Below are positions 1 to 4,409 of a stretch of 15,458 nucleotides of DNA, in pieces. This stretch comes from Bacilli bacterium (lineage in GTDB: Bacteria > Bacillota_I > Bacilli_A > RF39 > UBA660), in contig JAGHGS010000017.1 in the NCBI GenBank assembly GCA_017888105.1, forward strand, positions 1 to 15,458, in the 5' to 3' direction. Under the pieces are notes generated by a model. The model was given only the letters and a program-made list of their open reading frames with translations. It was not told the origin of the DNA and searched no databases. Position 1 is the first letter of the stretch. Every line of letters starts with the position of its first letter. A program made the translations under genes and the position numbers.

Positions 1-72
1 AGCCTATCAAAAACTGTTATTAATTCCACCAAAATCACCCTGTTTCAACATTTATTTTATCACGAAATAATT

Positions 73-97
73 AAAAAAGCTCTAAATTTTAGAGCTT
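73..97 (-). terminator. Rho-independent terminator downstream of the tRNA 3' end
   Basis: The two arms 77-85 and 89-97 pair over 9 bp around a 3-nt loop. On the minus strand the stem is followed directly by six T (A73-A78 on the plus strand). The plus strand has no T run after it, so it works in the minus direction only. It lies just past the tRNA-like CCA end at 111, which is where a tRNA operon terminator is expected. I read it as host DNA outside the prophage. Confidence 0.75.
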
Positions 98-110
98 CTA
101 TTACAATTTA

Positions 111-128
111 TGGTGACCAGTACGGGAA
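111..128 (-). other. Probable attR core: 3' end of a tRNA gene
   Basis: Read on the minus strand, these 18 bases are TTCCCGTACTGGTCACCA. They fit the 3' end of a tRNA: T-loop TT, T-stem strand CCCGT, acceptor strand ACTGGTC, discriminator A and an encoded CCA. The match to a tRNA stops at 129, where phage-like AT-rich DNA starts, so there is no full tRNA here. A 3' tRNA fragment followed by the tRNA terminator, at the distal edge of a prophage, is the usual picture of attR from a tyrosine integrase using a tRNA 3' end. The intact tRNA would have an acceptor 5' strand GACCAGT and should lie at the other prophage end. The amino acid is not determinable from this fragment, although a GAC start with GTC-A end would suit tRNA-Lys. 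Confidence 0.65.
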
Positions 129-219
129 GTGATAAACAATGATTTTGAGTTATAATTACCTTTATTTAAGCCATTTTAATTACAGTAAAACATACTAAAA
201 TACAATAAAAAATAATAAA

Positions 220-241
220 AGTGTGTTTGAAGTGTGTTTGA
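220..241 (+). repeat. Tandem 11-bp direct repeat, candidate integrase arm-type site
   Basis: AGTGTGTTTGA occurs twice, head to tail with no gap, at 220-230 and 231-241. It lies about 90 bp inside the prophage from the proposed att core. Tandem short direct repeats at this distance are typical of the arm sites bound by the N-terminal domain of tyrosine integrases. I saw no third copy in the window. The role is inferred from position only. Confidence 0.5.
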
Positions 242-265
242 AAATTAAATTTAATAAATTTATTA

Positions 266-294
266 TTGACATTGTGTACGTAATGTGATATACT
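266..294 (+). promoter_or_regulatory. Consensus sigma-A-type promoter with palindromic operator
   Basis: TTGACA (266-271), a 17-bp spacer and TATACT (289-294) form a near-perfect promoter for the genes at 320 and 491. The spacer holds an 18-bp imperfect palindrome at 269-286: ACATT, two bases, GTAC, two bases, AATGT. It overlaps the -35 box, so a dimeric repressor bound there would block polymerase. The ribbon-helix-helix-like product encoded at 491 is a natural candidate for autoregulation, but that is inference. Confidence 0.75.
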
Positions 295-319
295 AAATAT
301 GTAGAAAGGAAGTGAAATA

Positions 320-433
320 GTGATTATAATTAAAAAAGTTGATCTAACTTTAGAGACAGCTGATCAACTTTATGAATTAGGATATTCCGTGACTTACAAA
401 AATGGAAATATCCTACTCGAGAAAGAGAATTAA
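320..433 (+). CDS. Small 37-aa protein of unknown function
   Basis: A GTG-started reading frame of 37 codons, beginning MIIIKKVDL and ending LLEKEN. It sits 25 bp after a consensus -10 box and has a good Shine-Dalgarno, AGAAAGGA at 303-310, nine bases before the start. The middle (ETADQLYELGYSVTYKNG) suggests one short helix followed by a beta hairpin. I do not recognise the family. The stop codon is embedded in the loop of a perfect hairpin (417-444). The RHH-like gene follows 57 bp later in the same direction, so the two are probably co-transcribed from the promoter at 266-294. Placement between the att site and an RHH gene suggests an accessory, lysogeny-expressed gene. It could be a small TA component, but nothing in the sequence proves this. 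Confidence 0.6.
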   Translation: MIIIKKVDLTLETADQLYELGYSVTYKNGNILLEKEN

Positions 434-444
434 CTCTTTCTCGA
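417..444 (+). terminator. Perfect 11-bp hairpin overlapping a stop codon
   Basis: TCGAGAAAGAG (417-427) pairs perfectly with CTCTTTCTCGA (434-444) around a 6-nt loop that holds the TAA stop of the 37-aa gene. Downstream is AT-rich (TAATTATATTATATTT) rather than a clean T run, so this may be a weak terminator or attenuator, or an mRNA-stabilising stem, between the small gene and the gene at 491. Confidence 0.5.
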
Positions 445-490
445 TAATTATATTATATTTAACAAAAAAAATCAAGAAAGGAAAATTATA

Positions 491-964
491 ATGACAAAAT
501 TTAATCAAAATGAATATATTAATGATTACAAAAAAGAACATTATTCACAGTTCAAAGTTGATTTAAAAAAAGAAGAAAAAAAAGAATTAGATGAATTATT
601 AAATGCTGTTAATTTAACAAAAAAGGAATTTTTGTTAAATTCGGTATCAAAATTAAAGGAGGAAATAAAAATGAAAAAATATTATGTGCATAGTGGAACA
701 TTTAATTGTGAAAAACGTGGAAATTGGATTTACAACGGAGATGTATTTAACGGAAATGACAACAATGAAATATTTGATGATGTATTTGAAGCTCGTGAGT
801 TTTATGATAGTATCAAATTAAAAGATAACGTTGAAGGCAATAATCGATACAGCGATTACAAAGAATTATATGAAGTTGATTCTAATATTGATAGCATTGA
901 TGATATTGATTTAGATAAAGCTAAATTAATCATCGATGAATGTACATTTGTAGATTATATGTAA
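491..964 (+). CDS. Ribbon-helix-helix-like protein with acidic C-terminal domain
   Basis: The protein has 157 residues. Residues 1-60 are lysine-rich and follow the layout of Arc/MetJ-type RHH phage proteins: a polar stretch ending in a short strand (HYSQFKVDLKK), then two helices (KEEKKELDELLNAV, then TKKEFLLNSVSKLKEEI). RHH proteins bind palindromic operators as dimers, which fits the palindrome in the upstream promoter. Residues 61-157 are strikingly different, with tyrosine, asparagine and many Asp/Glu, and I do not recognise them. The start is supported by AGAAAGGA at 475-482. An additional strong ribosome site (AAAGGAGG, 655-662) lies eight bases before the in-frame ATG at 671, so the C-terminal part may also be made alone. 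It may be an antitoxin, an auto-repressor, or two fused genes. No toxin partner was identified. Confidence 0.65.
   Translation: MTKFNQNEYINDYKKEHYSQFKVDLKKEEKKELDELLNAVNLTKKEFLLNSVSKLKEEIKMKKYYVHSGTFNCEKRGNWIYNGDVFNGNDNNEIFDDVFEAREFYDSIKLKDNVEGNNRYSDYKELYEVDSNIDSIDDIDLDKAKLIIDECTFVDYM
671..964 (+). CDS. Possible internal in-frame start: 97-aa acidic protein
   Basis: ATG at 671 is in frame with the gene at 491 (residue 61). It is preceded by AAAGGAGG, the strongest ribosome site in the left part of the window, at ideal spacing. The predicted separate product starts MKKYYVHSGTFNCEKRG and ends in a very acidic tail. The boundary coincides with the end of the RHH-like domain, so the internal start would release exactly the C-terminal domain. 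Two readings are possible: a genuine dual-product gene, or two formerly separate overlapping genes that lost the stop codon between them. The fold is not recognised. Confidence 0.45.
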   Translation: MKKYYVHSGTFNCEKRGNWIYNGDVFNGNDNNEIFDDVFEAREFYDSIKLKDNVEGNNRYSDYKELYEVDSNIDSIDDIDLDKAKLIIDECTFVDYM

Positions 965-1015
965 AAAGCTAGATATATTTAAAAACAATTATAATTCAAA
1001 AAAATAGAAAGCAAA

Positions 1016-1204
1016 TTATTTATCTTTCTCGATTGTAATTTTGATATTATGAACTTTACAAATTTTCATGAAAGTATCAAATGTGAAATTTCTTTCACCA
1101 GACTCATATTTTTTTACTGATCCATAACTCTTTCCGATGCTTTTAGCAAATTCAGATTGAGTTAAGTTTGTCCATTCTCTTATTATCATTCTGTGAATAA
1201 TCAT
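1016..1204 (-). CDS. Small XRE-type HTH regulator, probably 5'-frameshifted
   Basis: The 62-residue product is a compact Cro/C1-type HTH: REWTNLTQSEFAKSIGKS holds helix 2 and the turn, and SVKKYESGERNFTFDTFMKIC holds the recognition helix and the following helix. It ends with a short lysine-rich tail. The listed start (ATG at 1204) has no ribosome site. The only good site (GAGG at 1230-1227, six bases before ATG 1220) serves a different frame that encodes MKLKANDYSQ and then stops at 1152. The two frames join naturally near 1200, which suggests a 1- or 2-base indel in an originally longer gene starting at 1220. The gene is divergent from the HTH gene at 1309 and could have formed a two-repressor switch with it. 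It may be inactive or expressed from a poor start. Confidence 0.6.
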   Translation of the reverse strand: MIIHRMIIREWTNLTQSEFAKSIGKSYGSVKKYESGERNFTFDTFMKICKVHNIKITIEKDK

Positions 1205-1240
1205 TAGCTTTTAGTTTCATATTTTACCTCGCAATTATTA

Positions 1241-1269
1241 TTGACATTATACTTTAAAATAATTATAAT
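1241..1269 (+). promoter_or_regulatory. Consensus promoter for the HTH gene at 1309
   Basis: TTGACA (1241-1246), a 17-bp spacer and TATAAT (1264-1269) match the sigma-A consensus at all 12 positions and point towards the HTH gene at 1309. The reverse strand of the same stretch has TATAAT at 1251-1246, a possible -10 for the divergent HTH gene. Its -35 is poor, with TTGATT 20 bp away. The two transcription units would thus compete in an 88-bp divergent region. Confidence 0.75.
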
Positions 1270-1282
1270 TTAATCAAAATAG

Positions 1283-1295
1283 CCCCTCTAAGGGG
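1283..1295 (+). other. Short leader hairpin before the HTH gene
   Basis: CCCCT (1283-1287) and AGGGG (1291-1295) pair around CTA, four bases before the GGAGG ribosome site (1300-1304) of the gene at 1309. It falls in the short predicted 5' leader and could modulate start-site access. It is small, so the claim is modest. Confidence 0.35.
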
Positions 1296-1308
1296 TTGCG
1301 GAGGCAGT

Positions 1309-1518
1309 ATGATAAATGAAAAATTAAAAAATATTAGAGAAAGTAATCATTTAACTTATAAGGAGATGGCGTTAAAACTTGGTATTTGTAAAGCTTATTA
1401 CTGGCAATTAGAGCATGGAAATCGAGGATTGTATTATGAAATGCCTTTAAGGATAGCAAATATATTTCAATTAAAACCTGATGATTTATTTTATGACTAT
1501 TATAAAAAAAGGCAATAA
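1309..1518 (+). CDS. XRE-family HTH regulator, 69 aa
   Basis: A single-domain Cro/C1-type DNA-binding protein. LTYKEMALKLGICKAYYWQLEHGNRG (residues about 15-40) is the helix-turn-helix, and LRIANIFQLKPDDLFYDYY is the usual last helix of the fold followed by a short tail. The length is right for a Cro-like or minimal repressor without a separate dimerisation or protease domain. ATG 1309 is chosen because GGAGG lies at 1300-1304, although the spacing is short at four bases. It has its own consensus promoter and ends in the bidirectional terminator at 1517-1553, so it is a monocistronic unit. It is transcribed towards the Panacea cassette, which converges on it. It may control that cassette, the divergent HTH gene or its own promoter; the target is not visible. 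Confidence 0.8.
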   Translation: MINEKLKNIRESNHLTYKEMALKLGICKAYYWQLEHGNRGLYYEMPLRIANIFQLKPDDLFYDYYKKRQ

Positions 1519-1553
1519 AAAAGAGGTATGCTAGCAAAACTAACATACCTTTT
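1517..1553. terminator. Bidirectional terminator, copy 1
   Basis: AGGTATG (1524-1530) pairs with CATACCT (1544-1550), extended inside by TAG/CTA after one mismatch, with a 5-nt loop. Plus-strand reading ends in TTTT (1550-1553); minus-strand reading ends in six T (A1517-A1522). It therefore serves both the HTH gene ending at 1518 and the minus-strand gene ending at 1585. It is nearly identical to the terminator at 2798-2837. Confidence 0.85.
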
Positions 1554-1584
1554 AGATTTTATAGAAATATTTAAGACTGATTAT

Positions 1585-2145
1585 TTATGATTCTAGTTTT
1601 ATTATATCATCTAACATACATTTATTACTTTTATATTTTTTATAAATTTTTTCCATTGGTATAGTTCTAACCTTATGATTTACTATATTTTCTCCATAAA
1701 TTCCCATATGATACAAATCAATTAAAAGTAATGATAAATTTCCCCTACTTTCTTTAATATAAAAATGTAATTTTGCATCATTAATATATTTAAATTTAAA
1801 AATTTTTCTTAAATCATTACTGCTATATTTAGTTCTTTGAACTTTGCTAATTATTTTTAATAATCTATCGGCCTTATAGTCATTTAAAATTTCATCCCCA
1901 ATAAAATCATCCAAAAATGAATAATCACCATTTAAAAAACTAAAATACATATTTATAACAGCATCATAGCCAAATTCTGTTTCACAGGATGCTTTGTTAA
2001 TGAATTTTTCTTCTTTGTAATCAATTGATTTGAGTCCTTTTTTAAAATCAAAGCTTTTGAAATTCATAGGCAAAAAACTACTATTGGAAGTGAATCTGTT
2101 ATACCGAATATTTACAAAATTAGAATTATTAATAAAGTTTTGCAT
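1585..2145 (-). CDS. Unknown protein paired with the Panacea gene; candidate toxin/effector
   Basis: The 186-aa product is not a family I recognise. It is basic and lacks a signal peptide or clear membrane span. The N-terminal 35 residues are Asn/Phe/Ser-rich and look disordered. The middle (about 50-110) appears helical (GYDAVINMYFSFLNGDYSFLDDF). A later part (ININDA-like segment, then KLHFYIKE and LLLIDLYHMGI) resembles beta strands followed by an aliphatic strand. Its start ATG overlaps the end of the upstream Panacea gene by 17 bp with almost no Shine-Dalgarno of its own, so it is probably translated by coupling. Panacea-domain proteins are known antitoxins that pair with very diverse toxins, so the most economical inference is that this is the cognate toxin. 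No catalytic motif was seen, and it could equally be another accessory factor. Confidence 0.6.
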   Translation of the reverse strand: MQNFINNSNFVNIRYNRFTSNSSFLPMNFKSFDFKKGLKSIDYKEEKFINKASCETEFGYDAVINMYFSFLNGDYSFLDDFIGDEILNDYKADRLLKIISKVQRTKYSSNDLRKIFKFKYINDAKLHFYIKESRGNLSLLLIDLYHMGIYGENIVNHKVRTIPMEKIYKKYKSNKCMLDDIIKLES

Positions 2146-2707
2146 ACTCTATAATGATTTCTTCAAAAGGTATTATACCATTATGGAATTTAGATTTAGG
2201 TTTAAAATTCTTTTTCCAACATTTATCTTGATGTGAAACTTCAACTAATTTAAAATCATTAGAATTTAAAACATCATTCAATATTCCATCTATAAATTCT
2301 TTTATAAAATCATCTTGAAAAGGATTGTCATTTTCACAATCATATTTTTCTAGTTGCTTTTCGTGGTAAACTTCTGGAACTACAGGGCCATAAACCCATG
2401 CTTCAATAGGGTTAGTAAATAAAAGTTCATTATAATCTCTATTAAGTTCGTTTTCTCCTAATTTCATTTTTCTAACAAAGCCTCCCCAATAAGCAAAGCA
2501 AAAATATAACGATTTTTGTAACTTTATAGGAGATATTTCTTTATCACTTATATTATCTTTATAATATTTTTTAATATAGCAAGCTAAAGTTCTTGCATCT
2601 AAAATACCTTTTTCTTTATTTTTCATTAGACCATTTCCCTTTACTTTAATTTTATCATACCATAATTTGGTTTGATTGGAAAGATATAATAGCACTTTTT
2701 TGAACAT
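2129..2707 (-). CDS. Panacea-domain (DUF4065, SocA-like) protein, probable antitoxin
   Basis: Residues about 36-190 carry hallmarks of the Panacea/DUF4065 family: a helix with ISPIKLQKSLYFCFAYW, then the loop EAWVYGPVVPEVYHE, then the late motif LVEVSHQDKCW and the closing IIPFEEIIIEY. Family members include the Caulobacter antitoxin SocA, GepA-like phage proteins and the promiscuous PanA antitoxins. The start at 2707 has a good site (AAAGGGG, seven bases upstream). However, the domain begins late, and an in-frame ATG at 2626 (residue 28) has its own AAAGGG and a plausible promoter at 2682-2654, so the true protein may be 165 aa. The unknown gene at 2145 overlaps its end, forming a two-gene unit with its own terminator, independent of the late operon. 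I am confident of the family and less so of the antitoxin role. Confidence 0.85.
   Translation of the reverse strand: MFKKVLLYLSNQTKLWYDKIKVKGNGLMKNKEKGILDARTLACYIKKYYKDNISDKEISPIKLQKSLYFCFAYWGGFVRKMKLGENELNRDYNELLFTNPIEAWVYGPVVPEVYHEKQLEKYDCENDNPFQDDFIKEFIDGILNDVLNSNDFKLVEVSHQDKCWKKNFKPKSKFHNGIIPFEEIIIEYAKLY
2654..2682 (-). promoter_or_regulatory. Possible promoter of the Panacea cassette
   Basis: On the minus strand TTTCCA (2682-2677), a 17-bp spacer and TATGAT (2659-2654) match 4/6 and 5/6 of the consensus. Transcription would begin near 2647 and supply the AAAGGG plus ATG 2626 start. It lies inside the longer reading of the Panacea gene, so both starts cannot use it. Confidence 0.4.
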
Positions 2708-2797
2708 AACGCAACCCCTTTCTCTTAAGTTTAATAAATTGCAAAATTTACTATAACATACTCAATGTAAATAATTTGTCGAACCGTGTAATTTCAC

Positions 2798-2837
2798 AAA
2801 AAAAGAGGTATGCTAGCATAAACTAACATACCTTTTT
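2798..2837. terminator. Bidirectional terminator, copy 2, end of the late operon
   Basis: The same stem as copy 1: AGGTATG (2806-2812) with CATACCT (2827-2833), plus TAG/CTA, around a 6-nt loop. In the minus direction it ends in seven T (A2798-A2804), and it follows the endolysin stop at 2875 by about 40 bp, so it closes the late lysis operon. In the plus direction it ends in five T. Confidence 0.85.
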
Positions 2838-2874
2838 CGTTGCATACATCTACGCAAATTATTATATAATTAAT

Positions 2875-3615
2875 TTAATCTAATTTCAATAATTTTTTCC
2901 AAGTGTACATTTTTGCTGTTACAATTCCATCTTGATATTTACTTGCTAAGCCAACATCTTTTTGATATTTTTTGATGCAAGCTTTCATATCTTTGCCAAA
3001 CTTTCCATCTACCCCACATTCGCCAAGATCATAACCTAAACTTTGTAAATAAACTTGAAGTGGTTTTACAGCTTTATGATTCCAACCTGTACTTGTTGAT
3101 ATGGTTGGAGTTTTTGATAGAGTTTCTGGTCCTGCTATACCATCAGGATTTGCTCCAATTGCAACTTGCAAATCTTTGACAAACGTTTTGTAAGCTGTGT
3201 CTTCATCAGGATCCACCAATTTAGTATCTACATGAACTACATTTCCCATGTTTGGATGATTCCCGTTTACATTACAGTAGCTATAATTATAATATTCTGT
3301 GTCTTTTAGCTCATTTATTACGTCTACTCTTTTTGATTGATTATTAAATCCGTCTAAATAAAAATCTGCTGCTTGCCCTTTCATGTGCTTAGAATTAGTA
3401 GAACCTCCTACCGCTTTATTATGACTAGCACATCTATAGCCTGATGTAATTTGCAATTTTCCATGTTTATCACGTAATTTTTGAAGTGTTACTAATAAAC
3501 TACTTGCAATACCATCTCCATAGCCATTGCACTTGCCACAAGGGCATTTAAACTCTGCTTTTTTAAAATTTGGATATTTAGTACCCCATTCTTCATCTAA
3601 TACATATTTTCCCAT
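2875..3615 (-). CDS. Endolysin: M15-type peptidase with peptidoglycan-binding repeats
   Basis: The 246-aa protein cleaves the cell wall at the end of the lytic cycle. Residues about 1-135 form a peptidase M15 (DD/LD-carboxypeptidase-like) zinc domain. The expected metal ligands are visible as His77 and Asp84 in SKHMKGQAADFYL and His128 in NVVHVD, with Arg61 in TSGYR. Two PG_binding_1-like repeats follow, about 143-170 (LQVAIGANPDGIAGPET) and about 185-245 (LQVYLQSLGYDLGECGVDG onwards). There is no signal peptide, which fits release through the holin encoded upstream. The start is set by AGGAGG eight bases before ATG 3615, overlapping the end of the previous gene. It is the last gene of the late operon before the terminator at 2837. 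The choice between L-Ala-D-Glu and D-Ala cleaving specificity is not possible by eye. Confidence 0.93.
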   Translation of the reverse strand: MGKYVLDEEWGTKYPNFKKAEFKCPCGKCNGYGDGIASSLLVTLQKLRDKHGKLQITSGYRCASHNKAVGGSTNSKHMKGQAADFYLDGFNNQSKRVDVINELKDTEYYNYSYCNVNGNHPNMGNVVHVDTKLVDPDEDTAYKTFVKDLQVAIGANPDGIAGPETLSKTPTISTSTGWNHKAVKPLQVYLQSLGYDLGECGVDGKFGKDMKACIKKYQKDVGLASKYQDGIVTAKMYTWKKLLKLD

Positions 3616-3617
3616 AA

Positions 3618-3890
3618 TTATTCCTCCTCAATGTTATAACAAATATTTTCAAATTTCTTATAAGCATCTAAATAAAGTTCTTTTTTATCACCATTATACG
3701 TTAGTTCATAGTACATTCCGTCATGCAAAGTTGTACTTAATAATGCTTTATGGTTTTGCAAAGTTTTACAACTCCAAACAACGAACACGTCATTGTTTGT
3801 AATTTCAACATTATCAGTTTTATCTAGGTGTTTATTTGCATATTCTTTTACTTTCTCAATACATAAATCTGTAAATTCTTTATTGCCCAT
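3618..3890 (-). CDS. DUF6275-like phage protein
   Basis: The 90-residue product matches my memory of the DUF6275 family found next to phage lysis genes: an N-terminal helix (KEFTDLCIEKVKEYANKHL), then DVFVVWSCKTLQNHKALLSTT, then DGMYYELTYNGDKKELYLDAYKKFENI. The function of the family is unknown, and no signal peptide or membrane span is present. GGAGG lies in the tail of the upstream gene, and the endolysin start is two bases after its stop, so it is translationally linked to lysis genes. A role in lysis timing or superinfection is possible but unproven. Confidence 0.8.
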   Translation of the reverse strand: MGNKEFTDLCIEKVKEYANKHLDKTDNVEITNNDVFVVWSCKTLQNHKALLSTTLHDGMYYELTYNGDKKELYLDAYKKFENICYNIEEE

Positions 3891-3891
3891 A

Positions 3892-4089
3892 TTATTTTTC
3901 CTCCATTTCCATAGTTACTTTATATGTGTCTGGAATATCTCTATACAAAGTTTTATTCCAGTCCCAATTTATTTTAATTGGGTTTGGGATTACTGATTTA
4001 TCATTTAAACGTGTCAATTCTTCATATTTGCCTTTTATTATTAAAAGTTCTTTGTATTCTTCTAAAGCTATTGTTATAGTTTCTTGCAT
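3892..4089 (-). CDS. Small phage protein with N-terminal helix, 65 aa
   Basis: An unrecognised protein beginning MQETITIALEEYKELLIIKG, a strand and amphipathic helix pattern common in small phage proteins, and ending with a tryptophan/proline-rich stretch (IKINWDWNKTLYRDIPDTY). An upstream in-frame ATG at 4107 exists. I prefer 4089 because GAGGAG lies ten bases ahead and the start then directly follows the stop of the 35-codon gene (TAA, one base, ATG). The next gene starts one base after its stop. Tight packing with lysis genes is the only clue to its role. Confidence 0.7.
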   Translation of the reverse strand: MQETITIALEEYKELLIIKGKYEELTRLNDKSVIPNPIKINWDWNKTLYRDIPDTYKVTMEMEEK

Positions 4090-4090
4090 A

Positions 4091-4198
4091 TTATTCACTC
4101 TCCTCATAATACTCCATAAAATTATCCTTTAAAGGAATAGAAAAATTTTTAATGATTTCTTCTTCTGCTTTAAATTCTTTTTCACCAAAATGTTTCAT
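4091..4198 (-). CDS. 35-aa small protein in the lysis operon
   Basis: A short reading frame, MKHFGEKEFKAEEEIIKNFS and 15 further residues, highly charged and probably helical. AAGGAG lies six bases before its ATG, an excellent ribosome site, and its stop is one base before the start of the next gene. The gene fills the otherwise empty interval between the holin and the 65-aa gene in the same direction, which makes chance unlikely. I do not recognise the family and see no membrane segment. Confidence 0.65.
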   Translation of the reverse strand: MKHFGEKEFKAEEEIIKNFSIPLKDNFMEYYEESE

Positions 4199-4208
4199 AA
4201 ATTACTCC

Positions 4209-4406
4209 TTATTTGTTTTTATTATAACTAACAGTAGATATTCCTAAGATTGTTCCTAGCATTGTAATAAATGCTGTTCCAATTGTAATTACCGTATCAG
4301 TAAAATTCCAGCTTAATGTTGCACCTAGTACTCCAAAAAACGTTAAAATTGCTGGTAATACAATCATTACTATCCATTTGAGGATATCATATACTTTATT
4401 GCTCAT
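4209..4406 (-). CDS. Phage holin (r1t/Dp-1-like)
   Basis: The 65-aa protein has two hydrophobic segments, about 9-28 (WIVMIVLPAILTFFGVLGA) and 38-57 (TVITIGTAFITMLGTILGIS), with a short polar N-terminus (MSNKVYDILK) and a charged tail (YNKNK). This layout, and the LP-AxxTFxGxLGA and LGTxLGIS motifs, match small class II holins of Gram-positive phages such as r1t and Dp-1. It would oligomerise in the cytoplasmic membrane and open holes at a set time so the endolysin can reach the wall. It starts two bases after the stop of the preceding one-span membrane protein gene. Confidence 0.88.
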   Translation of the reverse strand: MSNKVYDILKWIVMIVLPAILTFFGVLGATLSWNFTDTVITIGTAFITMLGTILGISTVSYNKNK

Positions 4407-4409
4407 TCC

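Noticed and set aside
1..72. Minus-strand short frame (MLKQGDFGGINNSF) in host flank, possible IS or gene remnant
   Set aside because: Only 14 codons and no recognised terminal repeat; the flank is too short to decide.
137..196. 19-codon frame starting at ATG 139
   Set aside because: No ribosome site or promoter, biased to Tyr/Leu/Asn as expected by chance in AT-rich DNA.
1007..1034. Weak AGAAAG/CTTTCT inverted repeat between the convergent genes ending at 964 and 1016
   Set aside because: Six bp around a 12-base loop without T run is not convincing as a terminator.
1334..1546. 70-aa minus-strand frame opposite the HTH gene
   Set aside because: It is the antisense shadow of a clear HTH gene and runs into the terminator stem.
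3527..4132. Plus-strand frames of 67-91 aa opposite the lysis genes
   Set aside because: All are antisense to genes with good ribosome sites and tight spacing.
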